A DNA stretch of 64,000 nucleotides from Micromonospora sp. R77 (lineage in GTDB: Bacteria; Actinomycetota; Actinomycetes; Mycobacteriales; Micromonosporaceae). Position 1 is the first letter of the stretch. The number at the start of each line of letters is the position of its first letter. The DNA is taken from contig NZ_JALDST010000001.1 in assembly GCF_022747945.1 (NCBI RefSeq), positions 3,720,001 to 3,784,000 on the forward strand, read 5' to 3'. The translations under genes and the position numbers were made by a program. A model generated the notes under the pieces. The model did no database searches. It was given only the letters and a program-made list of their open reading frames with translations, and was not told the DNA's origin. Below are positions 1 through 9,083 of the stretch, piece after piece.

Positions 1-474
1 GGTGCCGGCGAGGTCGGGCCCGTCGGCCCAGCGGTGCGCGGGAGTGTCCAGGTAGGTGCCGGTGTTGGCGATCATGTCGATCCGGGCGACGTGGAACTCG
101 ACGCCCGGGGCGTAGTTCACCCGGGACGCCTCCCGGGTCAGCCAGTCGGTGATCCGTGGCCCGGGCCAGCCGGGCAGCGTGGTCATCCCGTCGGTGACCA
201 GGTGACTCAACTCGACCAGCCGGCGCGGGCCGGGGACGGCGGCGGTGGCCACGCCCCGGCCGCCCTTGTGCGGTTCCTCGATGATCGTCTTGTCGGTGAT
301 CCGCACCTCGGCCACCATGAGCAGCCCGAGGTGCCGGACCAGGAGCGCGGCCAGCTCGTCGTCGGCGATGTCCGATCCCGGGATGTCCAGCCGGAAACCC
401 TCGGTCCGCAACCCGCCGCCGTTGGCGAAGGTGATCTCCGCGGCGAACTGCGCCCGGTACTGCTGCCCCGTCAT
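1..474 (-). CDS. Cyclase family protein (kynurenine formamidase-like), 3' end cut off by the window
   Basis: The gene reads leftwards from an ATG at 474 and runs off the left edge, so only about 158 N-terminal residues are visible. Downstream of a poorly conserved N-terminus it shows ELSH, then DGMTTLPGWPGP, then ANTGTYLDTPAHR. The last corresponds to the metal-binding HxGTHxDxPxH signature of the cyclase/kynurenine formamidase family (PF04199), here with N and Y in place of the first histidine region. Family members are metal-dependent amidohydrolases or cyclases; the substrate cannot be named. The first ~85 residues are longer than in a minimal cyclase and may be a separate small domain. 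No neighbour on the visible side suggests a pathway. Confidence 0.7.
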   Translation of the reverse strand, partial: MTGQQYRAQFAAEITFANGGGLRTEGFRLDIPGSDIADDELAALLVRHLGLLMVAEVRITDKTIIEEPHKGGRGVATAAVPGPRRLVELSHLVTDGMTTLPGWPGPRITDWLTREASRVNYAPGVEFHVARIDMIANTGTYLDTPAHRWADGPDLAGT

Positions 475-546
475 GGCTCCAGCGCACCACGCCCGCCGTA
501 CCCGGTCAAGATCCGCCCGCGCGGACCGGCGGCCCGGGGAAAGAGT

Positions 547-637
547 GAAGGTGCCGTGCAGGGGGCTGCACGGCACCTTCGCCGGTCGCCACGAGGTGGG
601 CGACCGGGGGGCCCGGCAGGGGGGTGTCGGACCCCCC
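547..637. terminator. Two strong hairpins in the gap between the AraC gene and the cyclase gene
   Basis: A perfect 14-bp inverted repeat (arms 547-560 and 567-580, 6-nt loop) lies 73 bp upstream of the cyclase start. A second hairpin (arms 619-625 and 631-637) lies nearer the AraC stop. Neither has a clear T-run on either strand. They could end AraC transcription (minus strand) or act in the 5' leader of the cyclase gene. The rest of the 283-bp gap shows nothing recognisable. Confidence 0.45.
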
Positions 638-757
638 CGAAAAGGTCCGCGTGCCCCCGTCCGGCCGCCTTCCCGGGCGGCCCGTTCCGGGCTGACGCGA
701 TCAATCTTCGCCTTCGGGTGCGGCCGTGCTCTTGTAAAAATGTGCGCGGATCCGGGG

Positions 758-1666
758 TCAGTCGGCGGTCGGCTGCTTCGGGATGAGCAGCTTGCGCAGC
801 CGGGCCGGCGGATGGCCGACCTGGTCCCGGACCACCCGGGTCAGGTGCGCCTGGTCGGTGAAGCCGTAGTCGCTGGCCAGCCGGCCCAGCGGCGGCCCGT
901 CCGGCTCGGCGAGGTTGTCCAGCACCGCCCGGACCCGCAGCCGGTTCCGGTAGGCGGTGAGGCTGCTGCCGGTGACCCGCTGGAAGACCCGGCTGAGGTG
1001 GTGCGGCGAGGCGCCCACCTCCCGGGCCACCTCGGCGAGGCCCAGGGTGAAGTCGGAGGTGGCCAGCACCTCGCGGGCCCGGTCGGCGAGGCGCCGGTGC
1101 GCGGCCATCGTCGCCGGTCGCCGCCGTACCGCCCGGTCGATCTCGGTACCGGCGTCGTCCCCGGCCAGGGCACTGTGCTGGAGCAGCCGGCCGAGGAACC
1201 GGTGCAGCCGCTCGGCCATCTCGAACCGGTCCAGCCCGCGCATGCACTCCGCCACCAGCAACCGGTGCGCCAGGTCCAGCGAGGCGTCCGAGTGGCCGTT
1301 CCAGCCGGACCGGTCGAGCCAGCCGGCCCCGTCCGGCCGGTCCGCCAGCACCTCCCGGTCGATCTCCAGGCAGGTGTACGAGTCGCCGCAGCCGTACGGA
1401 TGGGCCGCCGCCTGCTCGTCACCGGGCCGGGTGATCAGCACCGAGGTGGGGTCGATGACCGTCGTCCGCCCGTTGAGCCGGTGGTGGTACGCGCCGGAGC
1501 GGCCCAGGACGATCTTGTAACGGCCGTCGTCGACGGTTTCCGTCCAGCCGTGGTTCTCGACGATGCACCGGACCTGGTAGACCAGCATCCCGTCCGGGTG
1601 GCCGAGCACCCGCCACCGGGCCGGCGTGGTCCTGCGGCGCGGATCGCTCCCGGTTCCCTCAGGCAT
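758..1666 (-). CDS. AraC family transcriptional regulator
   Basis: A 302-residue protein with a cupin-like N-terminal sensing half and a C-terminal AraC/XylS double helix-turn-helix from about residue 195. The second half shows the usual features: a conserved LAEVAREVGASPHHLSRVF helix-turn-helix, then YRNRLRVRAVL, then the second HTH with DYGFTDQAHLTR. The ATG at 1666 was chosen because a GGGGGGAACGA ribosome site precedes it. The gene is divergent from mfd with a 138-bp shared promoter region. Target genes are unknown; the neighbouring cyclase gene, on the same strand 283 bp away, is a possible target. Confidence 0.85.
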   Translation of the reverse strand: MPEGTGSDPRRRTTPARWRVLGHPDGMLVYQVRCIVENHGWTETVDDGRYKIVLGRSGAYHHRLNGRTTVIDPTSVLITRPGDEQAAAHPYGCGDSYTCLEIDREVLADRPDGAGWLDRSGWNGHSDASLDLAHRLLVAECMRGLDRFEMAERLHRFLGRLLQHSALAGDDAGTEIDRAVRRRPATMAAHRRLADRAREVLATSDFTLGLAEVAREVGASPHHLSRVFQRVTGSSLTAYRNRLRVRAVLDNLAEPDGPPLGRLASDYGFTDQAHLTRVVRDQVGHPPARLRKLLIPKQPTAD

Positions 1667-1804
1667 TCGTTCCCCCCAGGTGTTCCGCCGACCGTCGTGG
1701 CGGCCGATCGTCCCCCGGAAGAGATAGTGTCGAATCCGCAGACCCCCCGTCCAGACCGGGCGCGGGGTGATCGTCGTGTGCCATCCGCGGGAAGTGAAGA
1801 ACGC

Positions 1805-4800
1805 ATGCTCACCGGACTGTTCACCGCCGCCCTGGCCGATCCCGGGCTGGCCCGGGCCCGCGACCTGGCACGCTCCGGTGCCGCCCAGGTCGACGGCCTG
1901 GACCTGACCGCCCCGGCGGCGCTGCGCCCCTTCGCGGTCGCCGCCGTCGCGGTCGACGAGGCCGGGGGCGGCGCCGGGCGACCGGTGCTCGCGGTCACCG
2001 CCACCAGCCGGGAGGCCGACGACCTGGCCGCCGCGCTGGGCAGCCTGCTGCCGTCGGAGCAGGTGGCGGTCTTCCCGTCCTGGGAGACGCTGCCGCACGA
2101 ACGGCTCTCGCCCCGCTCCGACACCGTCGGGCGGCGGCTGGCGGTGCTGCGCCGGCTGGCGCACCCGGAGTCCGCCGACGCGCACGGCCGTACCGGGCCG
2201 CTGCGGGTGGTCGTGGCGCCCGTCCGGTCACTGTTGCAACCGCAGCTCAAGGGGCTCGGCGACCTGGAGCCGGTGCAGCTCGCCGCCGGCGACGAGGCGG
2301 ACCTGGAGGAGGTCGCCCGCCGGCTCACCGACATGGCGTACGCCCGGGTGGACCTGGTCACCAAGCGCGGCGAGTTCGCCGTGCGCGGCGGCATCCTGGA
2401 CGTCTTCCCGCCCACCGACGAGCACCCGTCCCGGGTCGAGTTCTGGGGCGACGAGGTGGAGGAGATCCGCACCTTCGCCGTCGCCGACCAGCGGACCATC
2501 GAGGGCGTGGCCATGCTCTGGGCACCGCCCTGCCGGGAGCTGCTGCTCACCCCGTCGGTGCGGAAGCGGGCCGCCGCGCTCGCCCAGGAGCACCCCGAGC
2601 TGGCCGAGATCCTCGACAAGCTGGCCGAGGGCATCCCCGTCGAGGGGATGGAGTCGCTGGTCCCGGCGCTGCTCGGCGACGAGAGCCTGGAACTGCTGCT
2701 GGACTGCATGCCGGCCGGCACCCACGTCCTGCTCTGCGACCCGGAGCGGATCCGCACCCGGGCGCACGACCTGGTGCGTACCTCCGAGGAGTTCCTCCAG
2801 GCCAGCTGGGCCGCGGCCGCCGTCGGCGGCCAGGCCCCGGTCGACCTCGGCGCCGCCGCCTTCAAGACCCTGGCCGAGGTACGCGCCACCGCCCGCGCCC
2901 TGCGCCAGCCGTGGTGGACCCTCGCCCCGTTCGGGCTCGTCGAGGCCGACTCGGCGACCGCCCGGCAGCCGTGGGAGGACGCCCCGACCGAGGTCGACGT
3001 CACCCCCGACGACGCGATCGCGGTGAGCCTGGCCGCCCAGCCCGCCCCGCTCTATCACGGCGAGACCGCCCGGGTGGTCGAGGACCTGACCCGCTGGGCC
3101 GGCGAGGGTTGGTCCATCGCGCTGGTCTTCGAGGGGCACGGCCCCGCCCAGCGGGCCGTCGAGGTGCTCCGCGACGCCGGCCTCGGCGCCCGGCTCACCG
3201 ACCAGGTGCCGGCCGCGCCCGCCCCCGGCGAGGTGCTGGTCTCCTGCGGCTGCCTGACCGCCGGCTTCGTCGACGAGGCGTCGAAGTTCGTGCTGCTCAC
3301 CGGCAACGACGTCAGCGGCGGTCGGGGCACCTCCATGCGGGACGTGCGCAAGATGCCCAGCCGGCGGCGCAACACCATCGACCCGCTGGAGCTGAAGGCC
3401 GGCGACTTCGTCGTGCACGAGCAGCACGGCATCGGCCGGTACGTCGAGCTGGTGCAGCGCACCGTCAACGGCGCGAGCCGGGAATACCTGGTCATCGAGT
3501 ACGCCGCCAGCAAGCGCGGCCAGCCCGGCGACCGGCTCTTCGTCCCCACCGACCAGCTCGACCAGCTGAGCCGGTACGTCGGCGGCGAGCAGCCCACCCT
3601 GCACAAGATGGGCGGCTCCGACTGGCAGAAGTCGAAGGCCCGGGCCCGCAAGGCGGTCCGCGAGATCGCCGCCCAGCTGATCCAGCTCTACGCCGCCCGC
3701 AAGGCGTCCAAGGGGCACTCGTTCGCACCCGACACCCCGTGGCAGCGGGAGCTGGAGGACGCCTTCCCCTGGCAGGAGACGCCCGACCAGTTGGCGGCCA
3801 TCGAGGAGGTCAAGCGGGACATGGAGCAGACCGTCCCGATGGACCGCCTGATCTGCGGCGACGTCGGGTACGGCAAGACCGAGATCGCGGTCCGGGCCGC
3901 GTTCAAGGCGGTGCAGGACGGCAAGCAGGTCGCCGTGCTGGTGCCGACCACCCTGCTGGTGCAGCAGCACTACAACACCTTCGCCGAGCGGATGAGCCAG
4001 TTCCCGGTGACGATCCGGCAGCTGTCCCGGTTCCAGACGCCGAAGGAGAGCGAGCGGACGTTGGAGATGGTCGCCGACGGCACCGTCGACATCGTCATCG
4101 GCACCCACCGGCTGCTCCAGACCGCGACCCGGTTCAAGCAACTCGGCATGGTGATCATCGACGAGGAGCAGCGGTTCGGCGTCGAGCACAAGGAGCACCT
4201 GAAGACGCTGCGCGCCTCGGTCGACGTGCTGAGCATGTCGGCCACCCCGATCCCGCGGACGCTGGAGATGGCGATCACCGGCATCCGGGAGATGTCCACC
4301 ATCGCCACCCCGCCGGAGGAGCGGCACCCGGTGCTGACCTTCGTCGGGGCGTACGACGACCGGCAGGTGGCCGCCTCCATCCACCGCGAGCTGCTCCGCG
4401 ACGGGCAGGTCTTCTACCTGCACAACCGGGTCGAGTCGATCGACCGGGCGGCCCGCCGGATCCGCGAGCTGGTGCCCGAGGCGCGGGTCGCCGTGGCGCA
4501 CGGGCAGCTGGGCGAGGACGCCCTGGAGAAGGTCATGGTCGGCTTCTGGGAGAAGGAGTTCGACGTCCTGGTCTGCACCACGATCGTGGAGTCCGGCATC
4601 GACATCCCGAACGCCAACACCCTGATCGTGGAGCGGGCCGACCTGCTCGGCCTGGCCCAGCTGCACCAGATCCGCGGCCGGGTCGGCCGGGGCCGGGAGC
4701 GGGCCTACGCGTACTTCCTCTATCCGCCGGAGAAGCCGCTCACCGAGCACGCCCACGAGCGGCTGGCCACCATCGCCCAGCACACCGAGCTGGGCGCCGG

Positions 4801-5449
4801 CATGTACGTGGCGATGAAGGACCTGGAGATCCGGGGCGCCGGCAACCTGCTCGGCGGCGAGCAGTCCGGCCACATCGAGGGCGTCGGTTTCGACCTGTAC
4901 GTCCGGATGGTCGGCGAGGCGGTGTCGGCGTTCAAGGGCGAGAGCCCCGAGGAGGAGACCGAGGTCAAGGTCGACCTGCCGATCGACGCGCACCTGCCGC
5001 ACGACTACGTCGCCGTGGAGCGGCTGCGCCTGGAGATGTACCGCAAGCTCGCCGAGGCCCGCGACGCCGAGCGGCTGCGCGAGGTGGTCGCCGAAATGAC
5101 CGACCGGTACGGCGAGCCGCCCGCCCCGGTGCAGAACCTGGTCGCGGTGGCCCGGTTCCGGCTGCTGGCCCGCCGGTACGGCCTCACCGACGTCAGCATG
5201 CAGGGCAAGCACATCCGGTTCGGTCCGCTGCCGCTGCCGGACTCGAAGCAGCTGCGGCTCAAGCGCTACCACCCGGACTCGGTCTACAAGCAGGCCCTGG
5301 ACCAGGTCAGCGTGCCCCGCCCGAGCACCCGCCGCGTCGGCGGCGAGCCGCTGCGCGACCAGGCGCTGCTGGAGTGGTGCGCCCAGCTGCTCTCCGACGT
5401 CCTGGGCGAGCCGGCGAAGGCCGAGCCGGCGAAGGCGGGGGCGCGGTGA
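1805..5449 (+). CDS. mfd: Transcription-repair coupling factor Mfd
   Basis: A 1214-residue ATP-dependent translocase that removes stalled RNA polymerase from DNA lesions and recruits UvrA. The order of parts is a UvrB-like N-terminal module, the RNA-polymerase-interacting (CarD-like) domain near residue 530 (GDFVVHEQHGIGRYVEL), and the superfamily 2 helicase. The helicase has Walker A GDVGYGKT near 685, DEEQRFGVEHK near 785, and GRVGRGRERAYAYF near 957. A C-terminal Mfd domain follows. The length is normal for the family. The frame stays open far upstream, but the ATG at 1805 follows a GAAGTGAAGAA ribosome site and fits family N-termini. It is followed closely by a SurA-like lipoprotein and mazG. 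Confidence 0.96.
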   Translation: MLTGLFTAALADPGLARARDLARSGAAQVDGLDLTAPAALRPFAVAAVAVDEAGGGAGRPVLAVTATSREADDLAAALGSLLPSEQVAVFPSWETLPHERLSPRSDTVGRRLAVLRRLAHPESADAHGRTGPLRVVVAPVRSLLQPQLKGLGDLEPVQLAAGDEADLEEVARRLTDMAYARVDLVTKRGEFAVRGGILDVFPPTDEHPSRVEFWGDEVEEIRTFAVADQRTIEGVAMLWAPPCRELLLTPSVRKRAAALAQEHPELAEILDKLAEGIPVEGMESLVPALLGDESLELLLDCMPAGTHVLLCDPERIRTRAHDLVRTSEEFLQASWAAAAVGGQAPVDLGAAAFKTLAEVRATARALRQPWWTLAPFGLVEADSATARQPWEDAPTEVDVTPDDAIAVSLAAQPAPLYHGETARVVEDLTRWAGEGWSIALVFEGHGPAQRAVEVLRDAGLGARLTDQVPAAPAPGEVLVSCGCLTAGFVDEASKFVLLTGNDVSGGRGTSMRDVRKMPSRRRNTIDPLELKAGDFVVHEQHGIGRYVELVQRTVNGASREYLVIEYAASKRGQPGDRLFVPTDQLDQLSRYVGGEQPTLHKMGGSDWQKSKARARKAVREIAAQLIQLYAARKASKGHSFAPDTPWQRELEDAFPWQETPDQLAAIEEVKRDMEQTVPMDRLICGDVGYGKTEIAVRAAFKAVQDGKQVAVLVPTTLLVQQHYNTFAERMSQFPVTIRQLSRFQTPKESERTLEMVADGTVDIVIGTHRLLQTATRFKQLGMVIIDEEQRFGVEHKEHLKTLRASVDVLSMSATPIPRTLEMAITGIREMSTIATPPEERHPVLTFVGAYDDRQVAASIHRELLRDGQVFYLHNRVESIDRAARRIRELVPEARVAVAHGQLGEDALEKVMVGFWEKEFDVLVCTTIVESGIDIPNANTLIVERADLLGLAQLHQIRGRVGRGRERAYAYFLYPPEKPLTEHAHERLATIAQHTELGAGMYVAMKDLEIRGAGNLLGGEQSGHIEGVGFDLYVRMVGEAVSAFKGESPEEETEVKVDLPIDAHLPHDYVAVERLRLEMYRKLAEARDAERLREVVAEMTDRYGEPPAPVQNLVAVARFRLLARRYGLTDVSMQGKHIRFGPLPLPDSKQLRLKRYHPDSVYKQALDQVSVPRPSTRRVGGEPLRDQALLEWCAQLLSDVLGEPAKAEPAKAGAR

Positions 5450-5502
5450 GAGGGCGGTGGGCGGCGTCACAGCCGCGTACCGGGCGTGAGAGAGTGACCG
5501 TC

Positions 5503-6279
5503 ATGCGTGCTCGCCGTCTCATCGCCGCCGCCAGCGTCGCGGCCCTCGCCGTGCTCCCGCTCGCCGCTTGCGGGCGGACGTCGCCGGACGTCGCCGCCTA
5601 CGTGGGGAACACGACGTACTCGATCGACCGGGTGGACGCCATCCAGGCCGAGGCCCAGACGACGTACGAGAAGTCGGTCCGGGCCGCCGCCGCGCAGACC
5701 GGGGCGACCCCGAAGCCGGAGCAGCTCAAGATCAACGTGGATCGGCAGGACATCCTCAACCTGCTCGTCGGCATCGACCTGGGCAAGCGGGTCGCCGAGG
5801 AGAAGAAGGTGGAGGTCAAGGACCAGCTCACCGCCGAGCAGCTCGGCAAGGAGCTGGGCGTGCCGAACACCGAGTACGCGAAGCTGGCCGCCGAGTGGTA
5901 CGACCTCTACCTGGCGCTGGAGGCCGGCCTGCCGCCGGCCGACCTGACCGACGCCTCCCGCGCCAGCCTCTACCAGGCACTGGTGAAGGCCGGCATCGCC
6001 CCGGCCGGCTGGTCGGTCGAGGAGCAGCGCCAGCAGTTCGAGCAGGCGACCTTCACCCGCCAGGTGTCGGCGGTGAGCGTGGCACTGCAGGGCGAGGCGG
6101 AGAAGCTCGACGTCAACGTCAACCCGCGCTACACCCTCGCCGTCCCGGCGCTGCTGCAGACCCAGAACGGCTTCCGCCAGTACGACCTGCCGTACGTCGA
6201 GGGCGGTGACCAGGTCACCGAGGTATCCACCCCGGAGCCGGAGGCCACCCCGGCGGCGACCGCCCCGGACGCCTCCTGA
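5503..6279 (+). CDS. SurA N-terminal-like lipoprotein
   Basis: A 258-residue exported protein with a lipoprotein signal peptide whose lipobox LAAC puts the lipidated cysteine at residue 23. The mature part resembles the SurA N-terminal (peptidyl-prolyl isomerase-associated chaperone) region: AAYVGNTTYSIDRVDAIQAE, then a helical stretch rich in charge. No parvulin isomerase domain is visible, so an enzyme activity is unlikely. The C-terminus is a Pro/Ala/Glu/Thr tail. It sits 53 bp after mfd and 2 bp before mazG, so it is probably co-transcribed with them. A GTG at 5494 is an alternative start. Its role in envelope protein folding is inferred from the family only. Confidence 0.75.
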   Translation: MRARRLIAAASVAALAVLPLAACGRTSPDVAAYVGNTTYSIDRVDAIQAEAQTTYEKSVRAAAAQTGATPKPEQLKINVDRQDILNLLVGIDLGKRVAEEKKVEVKDQLTAEQLGKELGVPNTEYAKLAAEWYDLYLALEAGLPPADLTDASRASLYQALVKAGIAPAGWSVEEQRQQFEQATFTRQVSAVSVALQGEAEKLDVNVNPRYTLAVPALLQTQNGFRQYDLPYVEGGDQVTEVSTPEPEATPAATAPDAS

Positions 6280-6281
6280 GC

Positions 6282-7271
6282 ATGACCGCGCGGATCGTCC
6301 TGCTGGTCACCTCGCCCCGGTTGCCGGCCGGTCTGCTGACCGCCGCCGCGTGGGACGTGGTCCGCTCCGCCCCGGTGCTGGCCGGTGCGGAGAGCGAGCT
6401 GACCACCGCGATCCGCGCGGCGGGCGCCGAGGTCGAGGTGGTCGACGGCGGCGCCACCCAGGCGCTGCTGGACGCGGTGGCCGCGCACGGCACGGCGGTC
6501 TGGCTGGCCGGCCCGGCCGGCGACCAGGCGCTGGCCCGTGAGCTGGGGCTGCGCCTGGCCCGCGAACCGGGCCTGGCCGAGCTGGAGCTGATGTACGGCT
6601 CGTGGGACCCGCCCGGCGCCCGGCTGCTCGACGCGGTCGAGGTGATGGACCGGTTGGCCTCGCCGGGTGGTGACCCGTGGAAGCTGGCGCAGACGCACCG
6701 CAGTCTCGCCGGCTTCCTGATCGAGGAGTGCTACGAGGCGTACGACGCGATCAGCGCCGACGACACCGACGCGCTCCGCGAGGAGCTGGGTGACGTGCTG
6801 CTCCAGGTGCTGCTGCACGCCCGGCTGGCGGAGAACCTGCCCGAGGGCGAGCGGTGGAACGTCGACGACGTGGCCGGCGTGCTGGTCGACAAGATGGTCC
6901 GCCGCAACCCGCACGTCTTCGCCGGCGCGGCGACCGGTTCGCTGGAGGAGATCGAGGCGAACTGGGAGCGGATCAAGCGCGCCGAGAAGGCCCGCGACTC
7001 GGTGCTGGACGGCATCGCCCTGAGCCAGCCGGCCCTCGCCCTCGCCGCCAAGATCCTCGACCGCGCCAACCGGATCGGCCTGACGGTCCCACCGCCGCTC
7101 GCCGACCCCGAGGCCGACCCGGAGGCACACCTCGGCGCCACCCTCCTGGCCACCGTCGCCGCCGCCCGCGAGGCCGGCCTCGACCCTGAGGCCGCCCTCC
7201 GCCGCACCACCCTCGCCCACGCCCAAGCCATCCGCCTCGCCGAACCCACCACCCCCGACACCTCCCGGTGA
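6282..7271 (+). CDS. mazG: Nucleoside triphosphate pyrophosphohydrolase MazG
   Basis: A 329-residue protein with one clear MazG domain near residues 125-235. It carries the EExxE/ExxD metal-binding pattern as EECYEAYDAI and LREELGDVLLQVLLH. MazG hydrolyses (d)NTPs to monophosphates and pyrophosphate and cleans the nucleotide pool. The N-terminal ~115 residues (starting MTARIVLLVTSPRLP) have no MazG motifs and look like the degenerate tetrapyrrole-methylase-like lead seen in actinobacterial MazG proteins. The ATG is 2 bp after the preceding stop, so translation is probably coupled. The stop codon lies inside the left arm of a 20-bp inverted repeat. Confidence 0.9.
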   Translation: MTARIVLLVTSPRLPAGLLTAAAWDVVRSAPVLAGAESELTTAIRAAGAEVEVVDGGATQALLDAVAAHGTAVWLAGPAGDQALARELGLRLAREPGLAELELMYGSWDPPGARLLDAVEVMDRLASPGGDPWKLAQTHRSLAGFLIEECYEAYDAISADDTDALREELGDVLLQVLLHARLAENLPEGERWNVDDVAGVLVDKMVRRNPHVFAGAATGSLEEIEANWERIKRAEKARDSVLDGIALSQPALALAAKILDRANRIGLTVPPPLADPEADPEAHLGATLLATVAAAREAGLDPEAALRRTTLAHAQAIRLAEPTTPDTSR

Positions 7272-7327
7272 TCATGAGGTTGGCGGGGTGAAATGCCCGT
7301 TCCTGTGCCGCTAACCTCATGATCACC
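7267..7327. repeat. Inverted repeat with GTGATCATGAGG arms at the mazG stop
   Basis: Arms 7267-7286 and 7308-7327 match at 19 of 20 positions with a 21-nt spacer. The left arm contains the mazG stop codon. There is no T-run, but GC-rich actinobacterial terminators often lack one. It can act as a terminator, or be a copy of a dispersed palindromic repeat. Only one copy is present in this window. Confidence 0.7.
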
Positions 7328-7399
7328 AGGGCGGGTGGCGGGGTGGGCGCAGGGCGGGTGGCGGGTGGGCGCGGGGCGGGTGGGGAGCGTGGGGGTGGG

Positions 7400-7405
7400 T
7401 AGGGT
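7400..7405 (+). promoter_or_regulatory. Putative -10 hexamer TAGGGT of a leaderless transcript (DUF885 gene)
   Basis: TAGGGT lies 6 bases before the GTG start at 7412, and no ribosome site is present in between. This spacing would place the transcription start at or next to the start codon. Confidence 0.45.
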
Positions 7406-7411
7406 CGGGGG

Positions 7412-9031
7412 GTGGAAGAGTTCGTGCCGCTCGCGGAGCGGATCGTCGAGGCGGTGTTGGAGAGTCGGCCGGGGTTGGCCACCTCCGTCGGTGACCACCG
7501 GTACGACGGTCGGCTGCCGGACCTGTCCGTGGACGGGGTCGCCGCCGACCAGGCGATGCTGCGGGACGCGGCCGACGCGCTCTCCGAGATCGACGCGGAC
7601 GCGCTGGACGTCGAGGAACGGGTCGACCACGCGCTGCTCAGCTCCCTCGTGGACCGAGGGCTGTTCGAGTCGACGGAGATCCGCTCGCACGAGTGGGATC
7701 CGCTGCGGCACAACCCGGGCCCGCTGCTGCACGCCCTGCTCGCCCGCCCGTACGCGCCGGTGGACGAGCGGCTGACGCACCTGGCCGGGCGGCTGTCGGC
7801 CGTACCGGATGCGTTGGCGACCGCGCGCGCGACGCTGCGCGACATGCCGCGGATCCACGCCGAGACGGCGGTCGGGCAGTTCACCGGCGCGGCGGCGCTG
7901 GTCCGCGACGAGGTGCCCCGGCTGCTGGCCGAGGCACCCGCGCTGCACGACCGGGTGGCGCCGGCGGCGGCCGGGGCGATCGCCGCGCTGGAGGAGTTCG
8001 TGGCCTGGCTGCGGATGGGCCTGGCGGCCGATGCCGGGCCGGGGCGTGACCCCCGGCTGGGCCGGCGGCGCTGGGAGGCGCGGCTCTGGCACACCCTCGA
8101 CACCGAGCTGGGCGCCGCCGAGGTGCAGCGCCGCGCCTGGGCCAACCTGGAGCGGGTCACCGACGAGATCCGCGCGGCGGCCGTCGAGCTGGTCGGCGGT
8201 CCGGCCGACGACGGGACGGTACGCCGGGCGCTGGACCTGCTCGCCGCCGAGCACCCCGACGACCACTCCATCGTGGATCTCGCCTCGGTCACCCTCGACG
8301 AGGCCAGCGACTTCGTCCGGGCGCACGACCTGATCAGCCTGGTCGACGACCCGTGCGTGATCCAGGAGATGCCGGAGTTCGCCCGGGGCGTCGCGGTCGC
8401 CTACTGCGACTCGCCCGGCCCGCTGGAGACGGCGAACCTGCCCACCTTCTATTGCATCGCACCCACCCCGGCGGAGTGGCCCGCGCAGCGGGTCGAGTCG
8501 TTCTACCGCGAGTACAACGACCACATGATCCGCAACCTGACCGTGCACGAGGCGATGCCCGGCCACTTCCTCCAGCTCGCCCACGCCCGCCGGTACGCCG
8601 GCCCCACCCGGGTCCGCGCGCTCACCGAGTCCGGGGTGTTCATCGAGGGCTGGGCGGTCTACACCGAGGAGCTGATGGCGGGGCTCGGCTTCGGTGGCCT
8701 GCCGGTGCGTCTGCAGCAGCTCAAGATGCAGCTCCGGATGACCATCAACGCGCTGCTCGACCAGCTCGTGCACTGCGAGGACATGTCCGAGGCCGAGGCG
8801 ATGGCGCTGATGACCGGGCGCGGCTTCCAGGAGGAGGGCGAGGCGGCCGGCAAGTGGCGGCGCGCGCTGCTCACCTCCACGCAGCTCTCCACCTACTTCG
8901 TGGGTTACAGCGAGATGGCCGACATCGCCGCGGCCCGCCCCGTCGAGGTGCCGGTACGCGACTGGCACGACGCGATGCTCGCCCACGACTGCCCCCCGCC
9001 CCGCCACCTGCGCACCCTGCTGGGGGTGTAA
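7412..9031 (+). CDS. DUF885 family protein (putative metallopeptidase)
   Basis: A 539-residue protein with the DUF885 signature HEAMPGHFLQ near residue 378. This HExxxGH-type motif resembles zinc-metallopeptidase sites. A second conserved acidic helix follows (ESGVFIEGWAVYTEE). There is no signal peptide, so it is probably cytoplasmic. The family is annotated as uncharacterised, with peptidase function inferred from the motif. The GTG start has no ribosome site but a -10-like TAGGGT 6 bases upstream. It is convergent with the P-type ATPase gene, and a GGGGCCCC palindrome begins at its own stop codon. Confidence 0.85.
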   Translation: MEEFVPLAERIVEAVLESRPGLATSVGDHRYDGRLPDLSVDGVAADQAMLRDAADALSEIDADALDVEERVDHALLSSLVDRGLFESTEIRSHEWDPLRHNPGPLLHALLARPYAPVDERLTHLAGRLSAVPDALATARATLRDMPRIHAETAVGQFTGAAALVRDEVPRLLAEAPALHDRVAPAAAGAIAALEEFVAWLRMGLAADAGPGRDPRLGRRRWEARLWHTLDTELGAAEVQRRAWANLERVTDEIRAAAVELVGGPADDGTVRRALDLLAAEHPDDHSIVDLASVTLDEASDFVRAHDLISLVDDPCVIQEMPEFARGVAVAYCDSPGPLETANLPTFYCIAPTPAEWPAQRVESFYREYNDHMIRNLTVHEAMPGHFLQLAHARRYAGPTRVRALTESGVFIEGWAVYTEELMAGLGFGGLPVRLQQLKMQLRMTINALLDQLVHCEDMSEAEAMALMTGRGFQEEGEAAGKWRRALLTSTQLSTYFVGYSEMADIAAARPVEVPVRDWHDAMLAHDCPPPRHLRTLLGV

Positions 9032-9080
9032 GGAGGGGCCCCCTCTTAACGCCTCCCGTAGAGAAGGGTTCCCCTCTCAC
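9028..9080. repeat. GGGGCCCC palindromic repeat, copy 1
   Basis: The element fills the gap between the convergent DUF885 and P-type ATPase stops. It starts on the DUF885 stop codon (GTAAGGAGGGGCCCCCTC), has the shared centre TTAACGCCT, then AGAAGGGTTCCCCTCTC. Three further copies are at 27991, 38250 and 38356. It can fold into two small stem-loops or one larger one and probably serves as a bidirectional terminator. Confidence 0.8.
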
Positions 9081-9083
9081 TCC

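Noticed and set aside
245..1804. Upstream extension of the mfd frame
   Set aside because: It overlaps the AraC and cyclase genes in antisense and has no Mfd homology; the ATG at 1805 has a ribosome site.
2228..5470. Very long open frame on the minus strand opposite mfd
   Set aside because: It mirrors the mfd codons, has no recognisable domain and is rich in Gln/His/Leu/Arg as expected from antisense of high-GC coding DNA.
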